Shown in pieces: positions 11,270 through 21,511 of a stretch of 64,000 bases of DNA. Below the pieces are notes generated by a model. It was given only the letters and a program-made list of their open reading frames with translations. It was not told where the DNA came from and did no database searches. A program made the translations under genes and the position numbers. The DNA lies in contig CM024755.1 of assembly GCA_014218235.1 (NCBI GenBank), positions 74,756,631 to 74,820,630 of the forward strand, read 5' to 3'. The first letter of the stretch is position 1; each line of letters starts with the position of its first letter. The stretch comes from Colocasia esculenta (Eukaryota > Streptophyta > Magnoliopsida > Alismatales > Araceae).

Positions 11270-11680
11270 ACATTCATTACAATAAGTATATATATCGCTT
11301 ACAGTAAGATTTGATATCATTTACAATAAATCTTCATATCACTTACAGTAAGCCTTTGATATCACTTACATTAAGTCTATATATCACTTACAGTAAGTCT
11401 TTGACATCACTTACAGTAAGTCTGTAAGTCTATATATCATTTACATCAAGTCTTTATATCACTTATAGTAAGCATTTGATATTACTTACAGTAAGTCTTC
11501 ATATCACTTGCAGTAAACCTTTGATATCACTTACAGTAAGTATTAATATACAGTAAGCCTTTGATATCACTTATAGTAAGCATTTGATATCACTTACAGT
11601 TAATCTATATATCGTTTATAGTAAACCTTCATATCATTTACAATAACATTTTGACATCATTTACAGTAAGTCTTGGTATC
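11270..11680. repeat. Tandem array of a 13-bp palindrome, left arm
   Basis: About 20 units of roughly 21-23 bases, each with a near-perfect palindrome ACTTACAGTAAGT followed by a CTTTGATATC-like linker. Units vary by point changes (TACAATAAA, TATAGTAAG). The reverse-complement array is at 27725-28460. Confidence 0.85.
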
Positions 11681-11798
11681 AGTTACAGCCTACAACTATA
11701 AGTTTTTAGAAAATATAAGGGTTTGGGTCATGCTTATGATAGGAAAGGGAAACCTAAACCAATTCGGGCTTTCCAAATCTATCCAACTCTAGTTGTTT

Positions 11799-11869
11799 GT
11801 GACTGCTAGGATTCAAACTCAGGTCTCCACAAACTCAACATATAATACTTACCATTAAGCTACAACCAC
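11799..11869 (-). repeat. tRNA-like sequence (pol III box A/B), left arm
   Basis: Reverse complement of the 71-nt sequence in the right arm, with a few substitutions. Box A reads TAGCTTAATGG and box B GTTTGAATCC (one change from consensus). It is not called a functional tRNA, because it is one of a repeat pair and its stems rely on wobble pairs. Confidence 0.6.
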
Positions 11870-14168
11870 ATTTGTGTTACAATATAATATCCATTATTTT
11901 TCTCATATATTTACAATACTTACAGTAAGTCTTGATATCACTTATAGTAAATATAATAAATCTTGATATCATCACCACTAAACTGTTACATTAGACATAA
12001 TAATTTGTTACATATAAGTTCTAATGTGTTATAGTACTCAATGTAACAAATTACACAATTACTGTATGTAAGGCCCTCGAATTTGTTTGTCATTTTATTC
12101 TATTTTATGTGAATTCATATTTGTGTGTAACTTGTATATGCATATGTAGATATCTATGTACAATATTAACTAGTGATACTTATGTGTGCATGTGTATAAT
12201 TAGATTATAAATATTGCTTGAATTGCATGATGGTGGTGTGTGCATGATAGTATACATATTGCATGTAAGTATATAGAATATGCATGGATTTTCTGCATGT
12301 TTTAAGTTCTGGCCGAAGGGCCAATTGGCGTCAACAGGGTGGACGTCCATGGTGGTAAACGTCCATATCGTTGGACGCTAATACTTAAATAAACGGCCAT
12401 GGATGTGGACGTTAATATCTCTGACCTGCATGCGTTGCAGACCCCGAAATTCCGGGGGCAAGCAAGCCCAACCATTGGGGAGAAATCCCCAACGGCTATC
12501 AGGCCATCCCATCACCCCTCTGGGATATCCCAAACCCCTTCTCCTATAAACCAAACCCCTTTGCAACCAGGAAGACCTCTCTTGGCTCTTTTGCAAGAGG
12601 AGAGGAAACCCTAACTCTAGCTGTGAGAAAACCTAAAGTTTGCATGCTTTGATCCGGAAATTTGGAGCTCATCCGGTGACCTACAGCAACTGGAAGCTAG
12701 CTGGAGCCTAGAGGAAGGCTTCCCCGACTCCAACCTGTTGTGGAGATCGACCAAGAACCCGAAGGAGTGGTGTTTTAGAGGCTTCTTGGGACTGCCCAAG
12801 GAGAGCTTCATCAGCCTCTTTGATCCCTTTGAAGATTTATTTAGAGGCAAGTAACCCATTCACTTCGTTCATGTAGGTGTCTAGTAGGGTTTTACCATTT
12901 TTTTCAGATTTTTCTCGTGTTCTGGATCCTCACACTTCTCCTTCTTTTGGAGCTCGGGTCTGCATTTTGCACAGACCTGAACTTGACGGAAAGACCCCTT
13001 GCCGTTAAGATCGTCAATTAACGGCCAACGATGTGGCCGTTAAGCTCTGTTAACGGCCAGACTGTGTCGTTAAGTTTTTCAGGACAGAACAGTGAGCAGT
13101 TCTTCCTTCTATATGATTTATTTCCGAAGTGTTTTCGCATGAGGATATAATGTAATCGTATATGTTATGTAAAATAGGCGATGTGATGTGTGTGGAATTT
13201 TATGTGCTTTTTGGTGAATGGCATGAATTGTTAGACTTATTGAAATACATGTTTGGAAAATGGATTATGTATGTTCACCTACTGTCTACATGATCCCTGA
13301 GGAATGGAATGCCCTAAATTTTTCTAAACCATGTATATACGTATCAGTCCATGTCCTGCAATTTTGAGAATTTTTCCATGATTGTGAGATTTACTGTAAT
13401 TTCTGTTTTGGAAATATAAGACATGCGTAGGATTTGTAAAGTTTACCGTAAATTGTGTGTTGTGCAATAAATCCGGAGAAATTTTATGTGATGATGTGTA
13501 TGTTAGGTTCAGGGCTGTGAACTGTCAAACTGGATATTCATGTGATGTTCCATGATAAATTGAATTATGAATGGCATGAAACGGAATGTTTTAATTTCTG
13601 TAAATGTAATATGACTCAGAAAAATCTGGAAATTTGTATGTGAGGTCATGAACCTGCAATTAGTGTGTGGTTAAAATTTCATGATATTTGGATAACTGTA
13701 AAGGGTATTATGAAATTCCCATGTGAAAACATATGATAAATGCATGTTATCATGAATATGATTTGATGATGTGTTTGCCAACCTGATTAATGTGGGCTAC
13801 TGAATGTTGATTTCTGTCAACATTAGTATCATGATTAGGAAAAACAGAGCCATGTGTATAAGTGGGAGAATGTAAAGACGTGTAATATGTGTGTTAAAAT
13901 CGGAATGTGTAACGTGTAAGACTGTGCCATGTGTGACACTGCTTCCATAGAGGGCCGTGGAACCGTACCATGGAAAAGTCCCCATGGGAAGGTTCAATGT
14001 GTTAAGATCCTAAGGGCATTATGATGAAATCCTGGAGGTGGACAAGTACCACTGGTTAGGGTGGAGACTTGTTCTCCCGGTCTACGAAGTCCAAGAGTCG
14101 TCACTGTATTGCCTAGGTGACGTCTATGTGTATGTGTTATGTGATGTGTCCTTCTAATGGTGGTTTGG

Positions 14169-17100
14169 TGTGACGGCCCTCATTATACCGGTACGGTTAT
14201 ACCAACCCACGTCGGTATAACAAGTGCTGCCACAGTGGGACATTTACCCAAACGATACATACAGCTGAGATACACGCGAACATACAACAGAGTAGCGGAA
14301 ATAAAAGAGAACTATCTCCATTCATTCATCATCCACATTAACCATACATGAATTTTCGCAATTAACAATGAGGAACTAAGAGCTCACATAATTTAAATTG
14401 CTGAAATAGAATTACAAAATGTCCACATAATACATTCCTTTCATAATAATTCTAATACAATGTTTCAAGTACATACTATGAAATACACAATTCTCAAAGA
14501 ACTTCAAAAACTAGCTAGTCTCCACGCTCGGAGTCCATCTCCACCGTCTCCTCAAGCGGTGTCGTGTCACCAACTATACCTGTACGCCGAAGCAAGGAGT
14601 GAGTCCAAGGACTCAGCAAGCAACACTACTCATGATGTACACTTAGAAGTCCTAGTGGTTTCTACATGCACATTACAATTAGCAACACATAGCATGCTAG
14701 TCATTTCAAGTTTTCAACCTATCATGAACATTCTACAATTTTATACATAACTCATGCTTTCAGATTTCTAAAATAAACTTCACCTATCACATGGTCTCTA
14801 TTCAATTTACTCATGAAACTTTAATCTTTAAAGAATCAAACATGAGAGCTATCAACATGAACTTTTACATACATGGACGGGAAACACAACTAGCATGGAT
14901 TCCACATGTTCTTAAGTACATACATAACCTTTTCATATGCTTTAGGTTGCTGATTTCACATGATTTAATGGCTATAAATCTACACATGAGGGCTACAATG
15001 TTGCTTAAAACATATCATATGAACAATCTATCATGATATTTGCACACATATTCATTAGTTGCCCCTAACATGGACTCTAAACATTTTTGCACACATAAAC
15101 ATAAGAATAATAACATGCATTTTCTGAATTCACATGGTTTCAGATTTAGTCTCACATGGGTTTCAATAACACATTTACACATCCAGAATTTCACATTTTT
15201 CTTTACACTAGTTTCCTCTTTTCACATGGTTACACTTTACACATACACATTCACATTGTCACTTACACATTTACACATGTACACATACACTTTACACATT
15301 TCACATTACACATTTTTAGGTGCCGTGACACATAGTCCAAACCACCAAAGAAGGACATATACACATCACATTACACATAGACGCCATCTAGGCATTCCAA
15401 TGGCGACTCTTGGACTGCGCAAACCGGGAGAACAAGTCTCCACCCTAACCAGTGGTTCTTGTCCACCTCCAGGATTTCTCCATAATGCCCTTAGGGTCAC
15501 TTAACACAATGAACTTTCTCAGGGGGACTTTTCCCTGATACAACTCCACTGCCCTCTACGGAAGCAGTGTCACATTGGCACAGTTACACATTTACATATT
15601 TACCGTTTTACACTTGGTTTTACACATAACACTTCATCTCATTCACTTTCTCACTCACATGAATACCTCTGTTTTTTTCCTAACATGGTACTACAGAATT
15701 TCAAGGTTTAACATACAATAAACACACTAATCATGCTGGGTTTAAACAAAATCTAATCACATTACGATCATATGCACGAATTATCACATTTCATATGAAA
15801 AACATATAACTTTTTATTTACTTATCCAAAAGACCTGAAATTTTAACCACATGCTTTTTTCGGGTTCAAGGTCATACCCTCAATTTTTCATATTTTTCTG
15901 AGCTAAATAGGATTTACAGAAAATAAAATGCCTAATTAGCATGCTATTAACAACTTAAGTTAACATGGGTCTAACACATTTTGCAAATTAGCCACTTGCT
16001 GTTTAAACATAAGCTATTCACATATGCATGAACTGAGAATACAAAATTTCCCTAATTCATACATTTATGGATTGAACACTACAAATCATTCTTGCATGCT
16101 TCTATTTCATCGAACCGAGCTTATTTACAAATTACACAAGCATGGATAAATTACCGAAATTTGCAAACACATATGCTGACCCACTAATCTCCATGATCAG
16201 ACCAAAACCAAGGCATTCATACACATTCTAATCGGGAAAAACTAAATTTGTAAAATCAACAATTCATGCTCACAAGTTTAAGGAACACCATTTCCCACAT
16301 CCACCAATACACACCACATTCATCCACACACCACAATGCACAATATACATAGAGTATAAGGTTTACCATATATCCTCAACACGTAAAACATACCGAAATT
16401 AATATATAAGAGTGACAGAACAGCTCACTGTTCTGTCCAGAAGAACTCGGCGGCGGTCTCTGGCCGCTGACTCAGGGTCAGCGGCATGGTCGATGGACGC
16501 CAAGCATGAACTGGACGTCCAGGAACCTTGCCGTCTAACCAGGTCTGTGCAGAAACACAGACCCGAGCTCTGAATCTTTGGTGAATTGGAGGGTCTAGGA
16601 CTCGAGGAAAAATCCATAAAAATCACAAAACCAACCTAGACTCATAAGGGAACATCAGGGATAGGTCACTTGCCTTTATAAAATTTTCTCCAAGGGATTT
16701 ATGGCTCGGTGAAGACCTCCTTGGGCAGTCCCAAGAAGTTGCAGAAGTGCCTCCAAACGATCTCTCCTCCGGGCTCCTGGATGATCTCCACGCCGAGGGG
16801 ATGTCGGGGAAGCCTTCCTCGTTGGTCCAGCAACCTCCTTGCAGCAGGGGGACGCCGGATCAAGGTCCAAGGGGTCGGATTTGAGGGTGCTAAAATGGGT
16901 TTTTCTCACAGGCTTCTCTAGGGTTTTTCTTTCTCACTTCTCTCCTCTTGCAAGGGTGAAGGGAAAGAGTGGGAGAGTCCAATTCGGGTTCAGGGTTAAG
17001 GAGAGCCCCTCACCCACTCACCATACCGATTTGACAACCTGAGAGCCGTTGGGGGACATCCCCCCAATGGTGGCCATGCCTTGTTTCAGAAGCTTGCAGC

Positions 17101-17460
17101 TCTGCTGCGCATGCAGGCCAGAGAAGTTGGCGTCCATATCGCTGGACGCCGGAGTTAGTGTTGGCGTCCATGTCTGGACGCTGACACCAGCTCAACGGCC
17201 TGGGCTTGACGCTAAGGTGGCCTTCGGCCAGAACCCTAATTATGCATAAAACCATGCATACCAAGCATATATATATGCAATATGTATATGGTATTATATC
17301 CACACTATCATCATGCAATACATACATTATTTATATTTAATATAACACATGTACACGTAATTATACTAATTAATGCGTACGTAAATATGTACATACATAC
17401 ACAAGCATAAACATACACACATAATTGCAAATAATGCGACGGAAATTAGAGGGCCTTACA
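14169..17460 (-). mobile_element. 3.29-kb LTR-like unit (copy III), nested
   Basis: On the plus strand it begins TGTGACGGCCCTC and ends GAGGGCCTTACA, so it lies in minus orientation. The target duplication is TTTGG (14164-14168 and 17461-17465), both bases belonging to copy IV. It is very similar to copy II at 35499-38762 throughout, including a perfect hairpin GGCGTCCA/TGGACGCC at 17129-17150. Only short random open frames occur. It is interpreted as a solo LTR. Confidence 0.85.
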
Positions 17461-18956
17461 TTTGGACTATGTGTCACAGCACTAAATTGTGAAATGTGAA
17501 TGTGACTATGTGTAAATTGTGTAGTGTGAATATGTGTAAATGTGCAATGTGTAAAAAAAAGAGAACTATGTGAATGAGTGATTGTGCAAACATGTGAAAC
17601 CAATAAGTTAGATTGTGAAATTGTGATCCATGATACATTAATGTGAAATTATGTTACAACAGCAACCTAGTTGTGTTATAAGAATGTTTTATATGTGTAA
17701 AAATGCGTAGAATCCATGCTAGGAACAGTTCTTGCTTATGTGTAAACGTTTCCATGTTTAAGTGCTATCACGTTGTAGTTAAATCGAGAATGTAGCTCTC
17801 ATGTGATAGGATGCGAATTGCTAAATCCATGTCAAAACAGCAACCTTATGTTAGTTATGGGTGTCCTCAAGCCAATCATAACTTATACAATCTTGTTCTT
17901 TGATAATAATAATAAGGCTTTTATATTCATTATGTATAATTCGTTTATCGTTTCATTATGAAGTCCATGAATATGCGCAATGGATATTAATTATGATGAG
18001 ATCATAACAATGAGATTAATATCCTTTAAACATATATTCTTAATTGTTCCTAGTCGGAGGATATTCGAGAAGGACATCGGATATCCGGTTAGACTAGTAC
18101 AGGTTGCACCTGCTCATATGATAAGGGTGACTGGTCTCATAGTCACTTGTGTGGAGACACTAAGGTGAATCTATAGGTGCTCATTGGAGAATGAGTTCAC
18201 TGAACTGATCCGTTATGAATCGTTGGATGGTAATATTTCCTTACTGTCAACTAGCTAGATTCATTGTCACAGTGGCGTGATTGGTCCTTAGACCTGAGAC
18301 ACCAAGGACACCTTGTTGGTGGACTTCTGGGTTTTGACCTTGACTTATAGATCTCTAGCCATGAGGTCTTAATCAGTTAAGTGTTCGGATCTAGCGGAAT
18401 ACCTTTGAAGGTGATTGTGTGGTCAAGATGGGATCGCTCGCTCTCGGTAATAGGAGAGTGAATGCTCTACGGAAGGATGCCTGATAGTCCCTGGCCAGGG
18501 CAAGACTACTTATCAGAAAAGGAGTTTTCTGATATTGTTATGCGGCATCTAAACCAAGTGAGTACACACATTAGGGTTTGACAGTTGACCATACCCTAAA
18601 TGCACTCGGGAGCATTGTACGAGCGAAGGATTAAAGTCACGTGGTAACTGATGATACAAAAGGTTCCTTGAATGGGTTGCTGAACCCTAATGCTTTCCAG
18701 GATCGAGTGGTGTTGTTTGGCACCCAACTTGATTGGAAGCCCGGTCAATTATCGTGAGACGATAATTGATTGTGTAATTAATTAATATGAGATGTTAATT
18801 AATTACCATAAGTCAATAAAGAGTTACTGAGCTTAATGGGCTGAAAACTGGACTAGCAGTTGGGCCTAGAGGGTCACACGCATAAGAGTTCCGAGCAGAC
18901 TGGGCAAGGTGTTCTTTATAGACAATGACTGGGTTTTTGTGAAAAACCGCAGTGTC

Positions 18957-18964
18957 TATAAATA
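18957..18964 (+). promoter_or_regulatory. TATA box of the copia LTR
   Basis: CTATAAATATA at the U3 end. A start about 30 bases on would put the first AUG of the transcript at 19071, because no ATG lies between them. Confidence 0.7.
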
Positions 18965-19070
18965 TACGCTGAGAGTTAAACCCTGGCCCAAGCTCCAGGC
19001 TTAACCCTGGCCACCCCCTCCTCTCTCTCTCCTAGGGCGCCCCCCATCCTCTCTCTCCTCTCTCCTGCAC

Positions 19071-19235
19071 ATGGTGGAGCTGAGATCCGGGAGACGCGTG
19101 GAGAACGAGGAGATCCCGTCTGCATCCGGAGCTCACGTGGATACGTCTAGAGGCCGGACACTTGAACGGCTTGAAGCACCGGCGCCTCCTGCGCCACCTC
19201 CTCCCCGGATTTGGGAGTTACGCAACCCCGCAAAG
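19071..19235 (+). CDS. LTR-encoded first exon, predicted to splice in frame to gag
   Basis: 55 codons from the first ATG after the TATA box: a basic/acidic start MVELRSGRRVENEEIP, then a proline-rich stretch APAPPAPPPPRI, ending NPAK. The exon ends in the strong donor AAG/GTAAAG at 19235/19236. The acceptor TTTCCTTTATAG/G at 21505/21506 precedes the gag ATG by six bases (GCA AAA), and the join is phase 0. The product would be Gag-Pol with a 57-residue N-terminal extension. The 3' LTR copy (26668-26832) is also open, with one silent and two replacement changes. Unspliced, the frame continues to a stop at 19310 as an upstream ORF. Splicing is inferred, not observed. Confidence 0.6.
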
Positions 19236-19350
19236 GTAAAGATGAGATCTGCCTGTGCGTGGTTTCTCCGTTTTTGTTCGATCCGACCACCAGCAACGAT
19301 ATCTACCTGAGGGATTTGCGTTTCCGCTGCGCTCTATACGAAACCTTACA

Positions 19351-19369
19351 GTGGTATCAGAGCCAGGTT
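19351..19369 (+). promoter_or_regulatory. Primer-binding site (initiator tRNA-Met)
   Basis: TGGTATCAGAGCC directly follows the LTR end, the standard plant copia primer site complementary to the 3' end of initiator methionine tRNA. Minus-strand DNA synthesis starts here. Confidence 0.95.
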
Positions 19370-20640
19370 GCTGGTACGTTCGGAATCAGCGTCTTGTGTA
19401 TGATATTTTATGCATTTTCGTCGATTCGCGTTGTGCATGAGTCGCCATGTTTGACGTGTTCGTGGGTCGCACATGAGATGTGCACTTGCCGCTTGGCACA
19501 TGGAAGATGTTCCTGGTACCAAGGGCTTCGCAGAGAACCCTTTGTGGCATCGTTTGGCCCACTGCGGAGGCCACACGGCCCTCTGCAAGATGCCGCCGTC
19601 GTGCAGATTGGACAGTCCAAGATGGGGCGTTTTTGCAGATTTTTAGGGCTTTTTCGGGTTTTTCTGGGTGCTTAGGGGCGGAGGGCGGCGGCCTCCGGCA
19701 CCGCCGGCGCCGTCCGCGGCCGCCGGAGGCGGCGCGGAGGGCGGCAGGGCCGCGCCCCACCGGCGCTGCACCGGTGGGGGGCGGCGGCTAGGGTTTTCCT
19801 CAGCCGCCGCGGGCCCTATCGGGCGGCGGGGGTGACCCCGCCCGGGTCCCCCGCGGGCCGCGCACGGGTCCGTCTGCGGGTAAGTCGCGGGCGGACCCCC
19901 GCGGGTCCCGGGCGGCCAGATCCGGCCCGCGCAGGATCCGGACCGGTCCGCCCCCCCCCCCTTTCCCCACATTTTTCATTTTCCTAATGTTTTTAAAATT
20001 GTTTAAAATTTTAGAAAAATGTTTTAAAATCCCAGAAAATTGTGAAAATTAGTTTTAAGAGTTTTAAAATTGTTTTAACTCTCTGTAAATTATTTTTCAT
20101 ATATATGACCCATTACTTAATTAGTTTAAAGGAAATCTGAAACCGTTTTAGTTATTTCCTCTAATCTAATTAAGAAATGTTAATTGATTTAGAAATGTGA
20201 ATTTTAAATTAATTAACTGTACATTTTGGCACTTCATGCAGTAACGGTGAATGACGTTTATCTAATGTTGATTAGATGATATCCATGTTAGCTAAATTGT
20301 TAAGTTAAATGGTTTTCAAAGTATAATTATTATATTTTTGAAGTAAAATATTTCAGAAGTAATTATGTGATAATTGCTTGTTGATGCATGTGATGTATGT
20401 GGATGGATGGTCATGGACTTAGATATCATGTGATGAATGTTATGGTTAATGGCAAATGATGTAATTTATGAGGACTGCGTGCCTCCCTCTCTCCCTCTAT
20501 TAAATCCGGGTTGTACATTCTATCTCCCTCCTGTTATGTACTCCCCTTGACTTGTTCAAGGTTTCTTATTATTATCTGATGTACATTTATGGGCCTGCGA
20601 GCCCAATTTAAATATTACTTGTAATTATAAGAAGCGGATT
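19370..20640 (+). other. Copia untranslated leader, first part
   Basis: A long leader between primer site and gag. 19670-19960 is extremely GC-rich (CCGCCGG, GGCGGCGG and CCCGCGGG runs with strong folding potential), and 19975-20640 is AT-rich. No conserved coding frame was recognised, and the overlapping open frames in the GC-rich part look like composition artefacts. Confidence 0.6.
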
Positions 20641-20647
20641 GGCGGAG

Positions 20648-20779
20648 ATGGAGGAGAGTACCATGCAGACCTTCATGGAGATAAAGTTACATCAAGCTAA
20701 AGCATCAGATGCGGAACTGCCATTTGTTCACCATATTTGTGGATTACCAACTGGCTCTGGTAATGCCACTCTAGGTTAA
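20648..20779 (+). CDS. Small ORF (43 codons) in the copia leader
   Basis: ATG at 20648 to TAA at 20777-20779. The product starts MEESTMQTFMEIKLHQAK and ends GSGNATLG. It has a mixed, protein-like composition, unlike the flanking AT-rich leader. It lies inside the predicted intron, so only genomic RNA would carry it. I recognise no family. It could be a chance frame or an upstream regulatory ORF. Confidence 0.25.
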   Translation: MEESTMQTFMEIKLHQAKASDAELPFVHHICGLPTGSGNATLG

Positions 20780-20950
20780 AGTCCATGATCATCCATCGTA
20801 TTTCTTCATATATTTGATATGTGTGGAATGTGCTATGATATATATAATTAAATATATGATATTCCAAATTCTATATATCAATAGCACGCAGATATAGAGA
20901 CCAAGATAAAATATGTCAAAATCCCTCCTCGTTCAAACTTTAAGCCGTAG

Positions 20951-21405
20951 CGTAATCATTTAGAATGAATTACGTGGCCCTCCATCATTATAGTTTTAGG
21001 ATTGCCATTAGATCGGGCAAGTTTGTTGTGCTATCCACAAGGCTTGTCAAGTCTAATGACAGACTAAAACTATGGCATGATGATGCCTTAAACGGGGTAG
21101 AGGACCGGTGTAGCTTTGTTGTGCTATCCACAAGGGCTACATCCAAATCTATGCTCGTTACGTAATGATGGTATTGCTTAGACTGGATTTAATGACTTGT
21201 TGTGCTATCCACAAGGTCATTAAAATTCAGGGGCCAAAATAAGATCGGATATTGCAAGAGTTGCAAGTGTCAAGGGTTGACCGCTTTCAGATCATAGTAT
21301 GGTTTGTTGTGCTATCCACAAGATCATGCTATGAGTCTGTGAGATTCCGATCCCCACTAGGAGACCGTCGGTGTCTCCCATTCTGTATATCTGAGGGTTA
21401 TACAG
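20951..21405 (+). ncRNA. Structured RNA leader: chain of stem-loops with four covarying hairpins
   Basis: Four hairpins (21016-21048, 21107-21143, 21188-21224, 21292-21334) share an inner stem TTGTG/CACAA, a loop CTATC and an internal loop of four bases (T/C-TTG) facing two (GG or GA). Their outer stems are 6, 8, 8 and 11 pairs of different sequence, each complementary only within its own copy. Between and around them lie CGTAAT/ATTACG (20951-20974), TAGTTTTAG/CTAAAACTA (20991-20999 with 21064-21072, enclosing hairpin 1), GGCAT/ATGCC (21074-21087), TTGCAA/TTGCAA (21252-21266), GTCAA/TTGAC (21269-21281), GGAGAC/GTCTCC (21360-21378) and CTGTATA/TATACAG (21383-21405). The chain ends 106 bases before gag. 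A packaging, dimerisation or translation role is inferred from position only. Confidence 0.75.
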
Positions 21406-21493
21406 TCTGCCGAAAAATAGTGGGAGCTAATCTTGATTAAAGTCCTAATCTAGATTTAATTATTATTATGAACATCTGCTAATTGTGTTTACA

Positions 21494-21511
21494 TTTCCTT
21501 TATAGGCAAAA
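21494..21511 (+). promoter_or_regulatory. Predicted splice acceptor before gag
   Basis: A pyrimidine-rich TTTCCTTTATAG ends at 21505, and the next six bases GCAAAA lead into ATG. With the LTR donor at 19236 it keeps the reading frame. It also lies where the leader of an unspliced RNA would end, so it could simply be an A/T-rich leader end. Confidence 0.5.

Larger units (their letters stand above)
11037..12066 (-). mobile_element. Left half of a long inverted-repeat (foldback) element
   Basis: Reverse-complemented, this matches 27723-28697 in order: TTAATTT ends, a CCTTTTAGCATCAAC/GTTGATGTTAAAAGG block, an array of ACTTACAGTAAGT palindromes at about 21-23-base period (11270-11680), a tRNA-like sequence (11799-11869) and a further block with TCTCATATATTTAC. 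Stretches around the tRNA-like part are about 95% identical between arms. The two halves are separated only by an inserted LTR unit with target duplication CTGTA. Before that insertion they faced each other as one palindrome of roughly 2 kb. No transposase is seen. Confidence 0.75.
17849..19350 (+). repeat. 5' LTR of the copia element
   Basis: Starts TGTTAGTTATGGG and ends CGAAACCTTACA. It contains the TATA box at 18957, the predicted start region near 18985-18995, and an open 55-codon exon with a splice donor at 19236. The 3' LTR keeps the same exon and donor. Confidence 0.95.
19236..21505 (+). other. Predicted 2.27-kb intron of the copia transcript
   Basis: Donor GTAAAG (19236) and acceptor TTTCCTTTATAG (ends 21505) are both near consensus. 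The span removes the last 115 bases of the LTR copy (U5), the primer-binding site and the whole leader including the stem-loop chain. Barley BARE1, another copia element, is known to use splicing to make a separate gag message, so splicing in this group has precedent. The exact arrangement here is an inference. Confidence 0.55.

Noticed and set aside
15040..15504. 154-codon frame inside LTR-like copy III
   Set aside because: It is His/Thr/Tyr-rich from ACACAT-type repeats. The equivalent frame in copy II is broken differently, so it is not conserved.
19386..19972. Overlapping open frames in the copia leader after the primer site
   Set aside because: They arise from the very GC-rich block, exist on both strands and lack family features. 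They are treated as untranslated leader.
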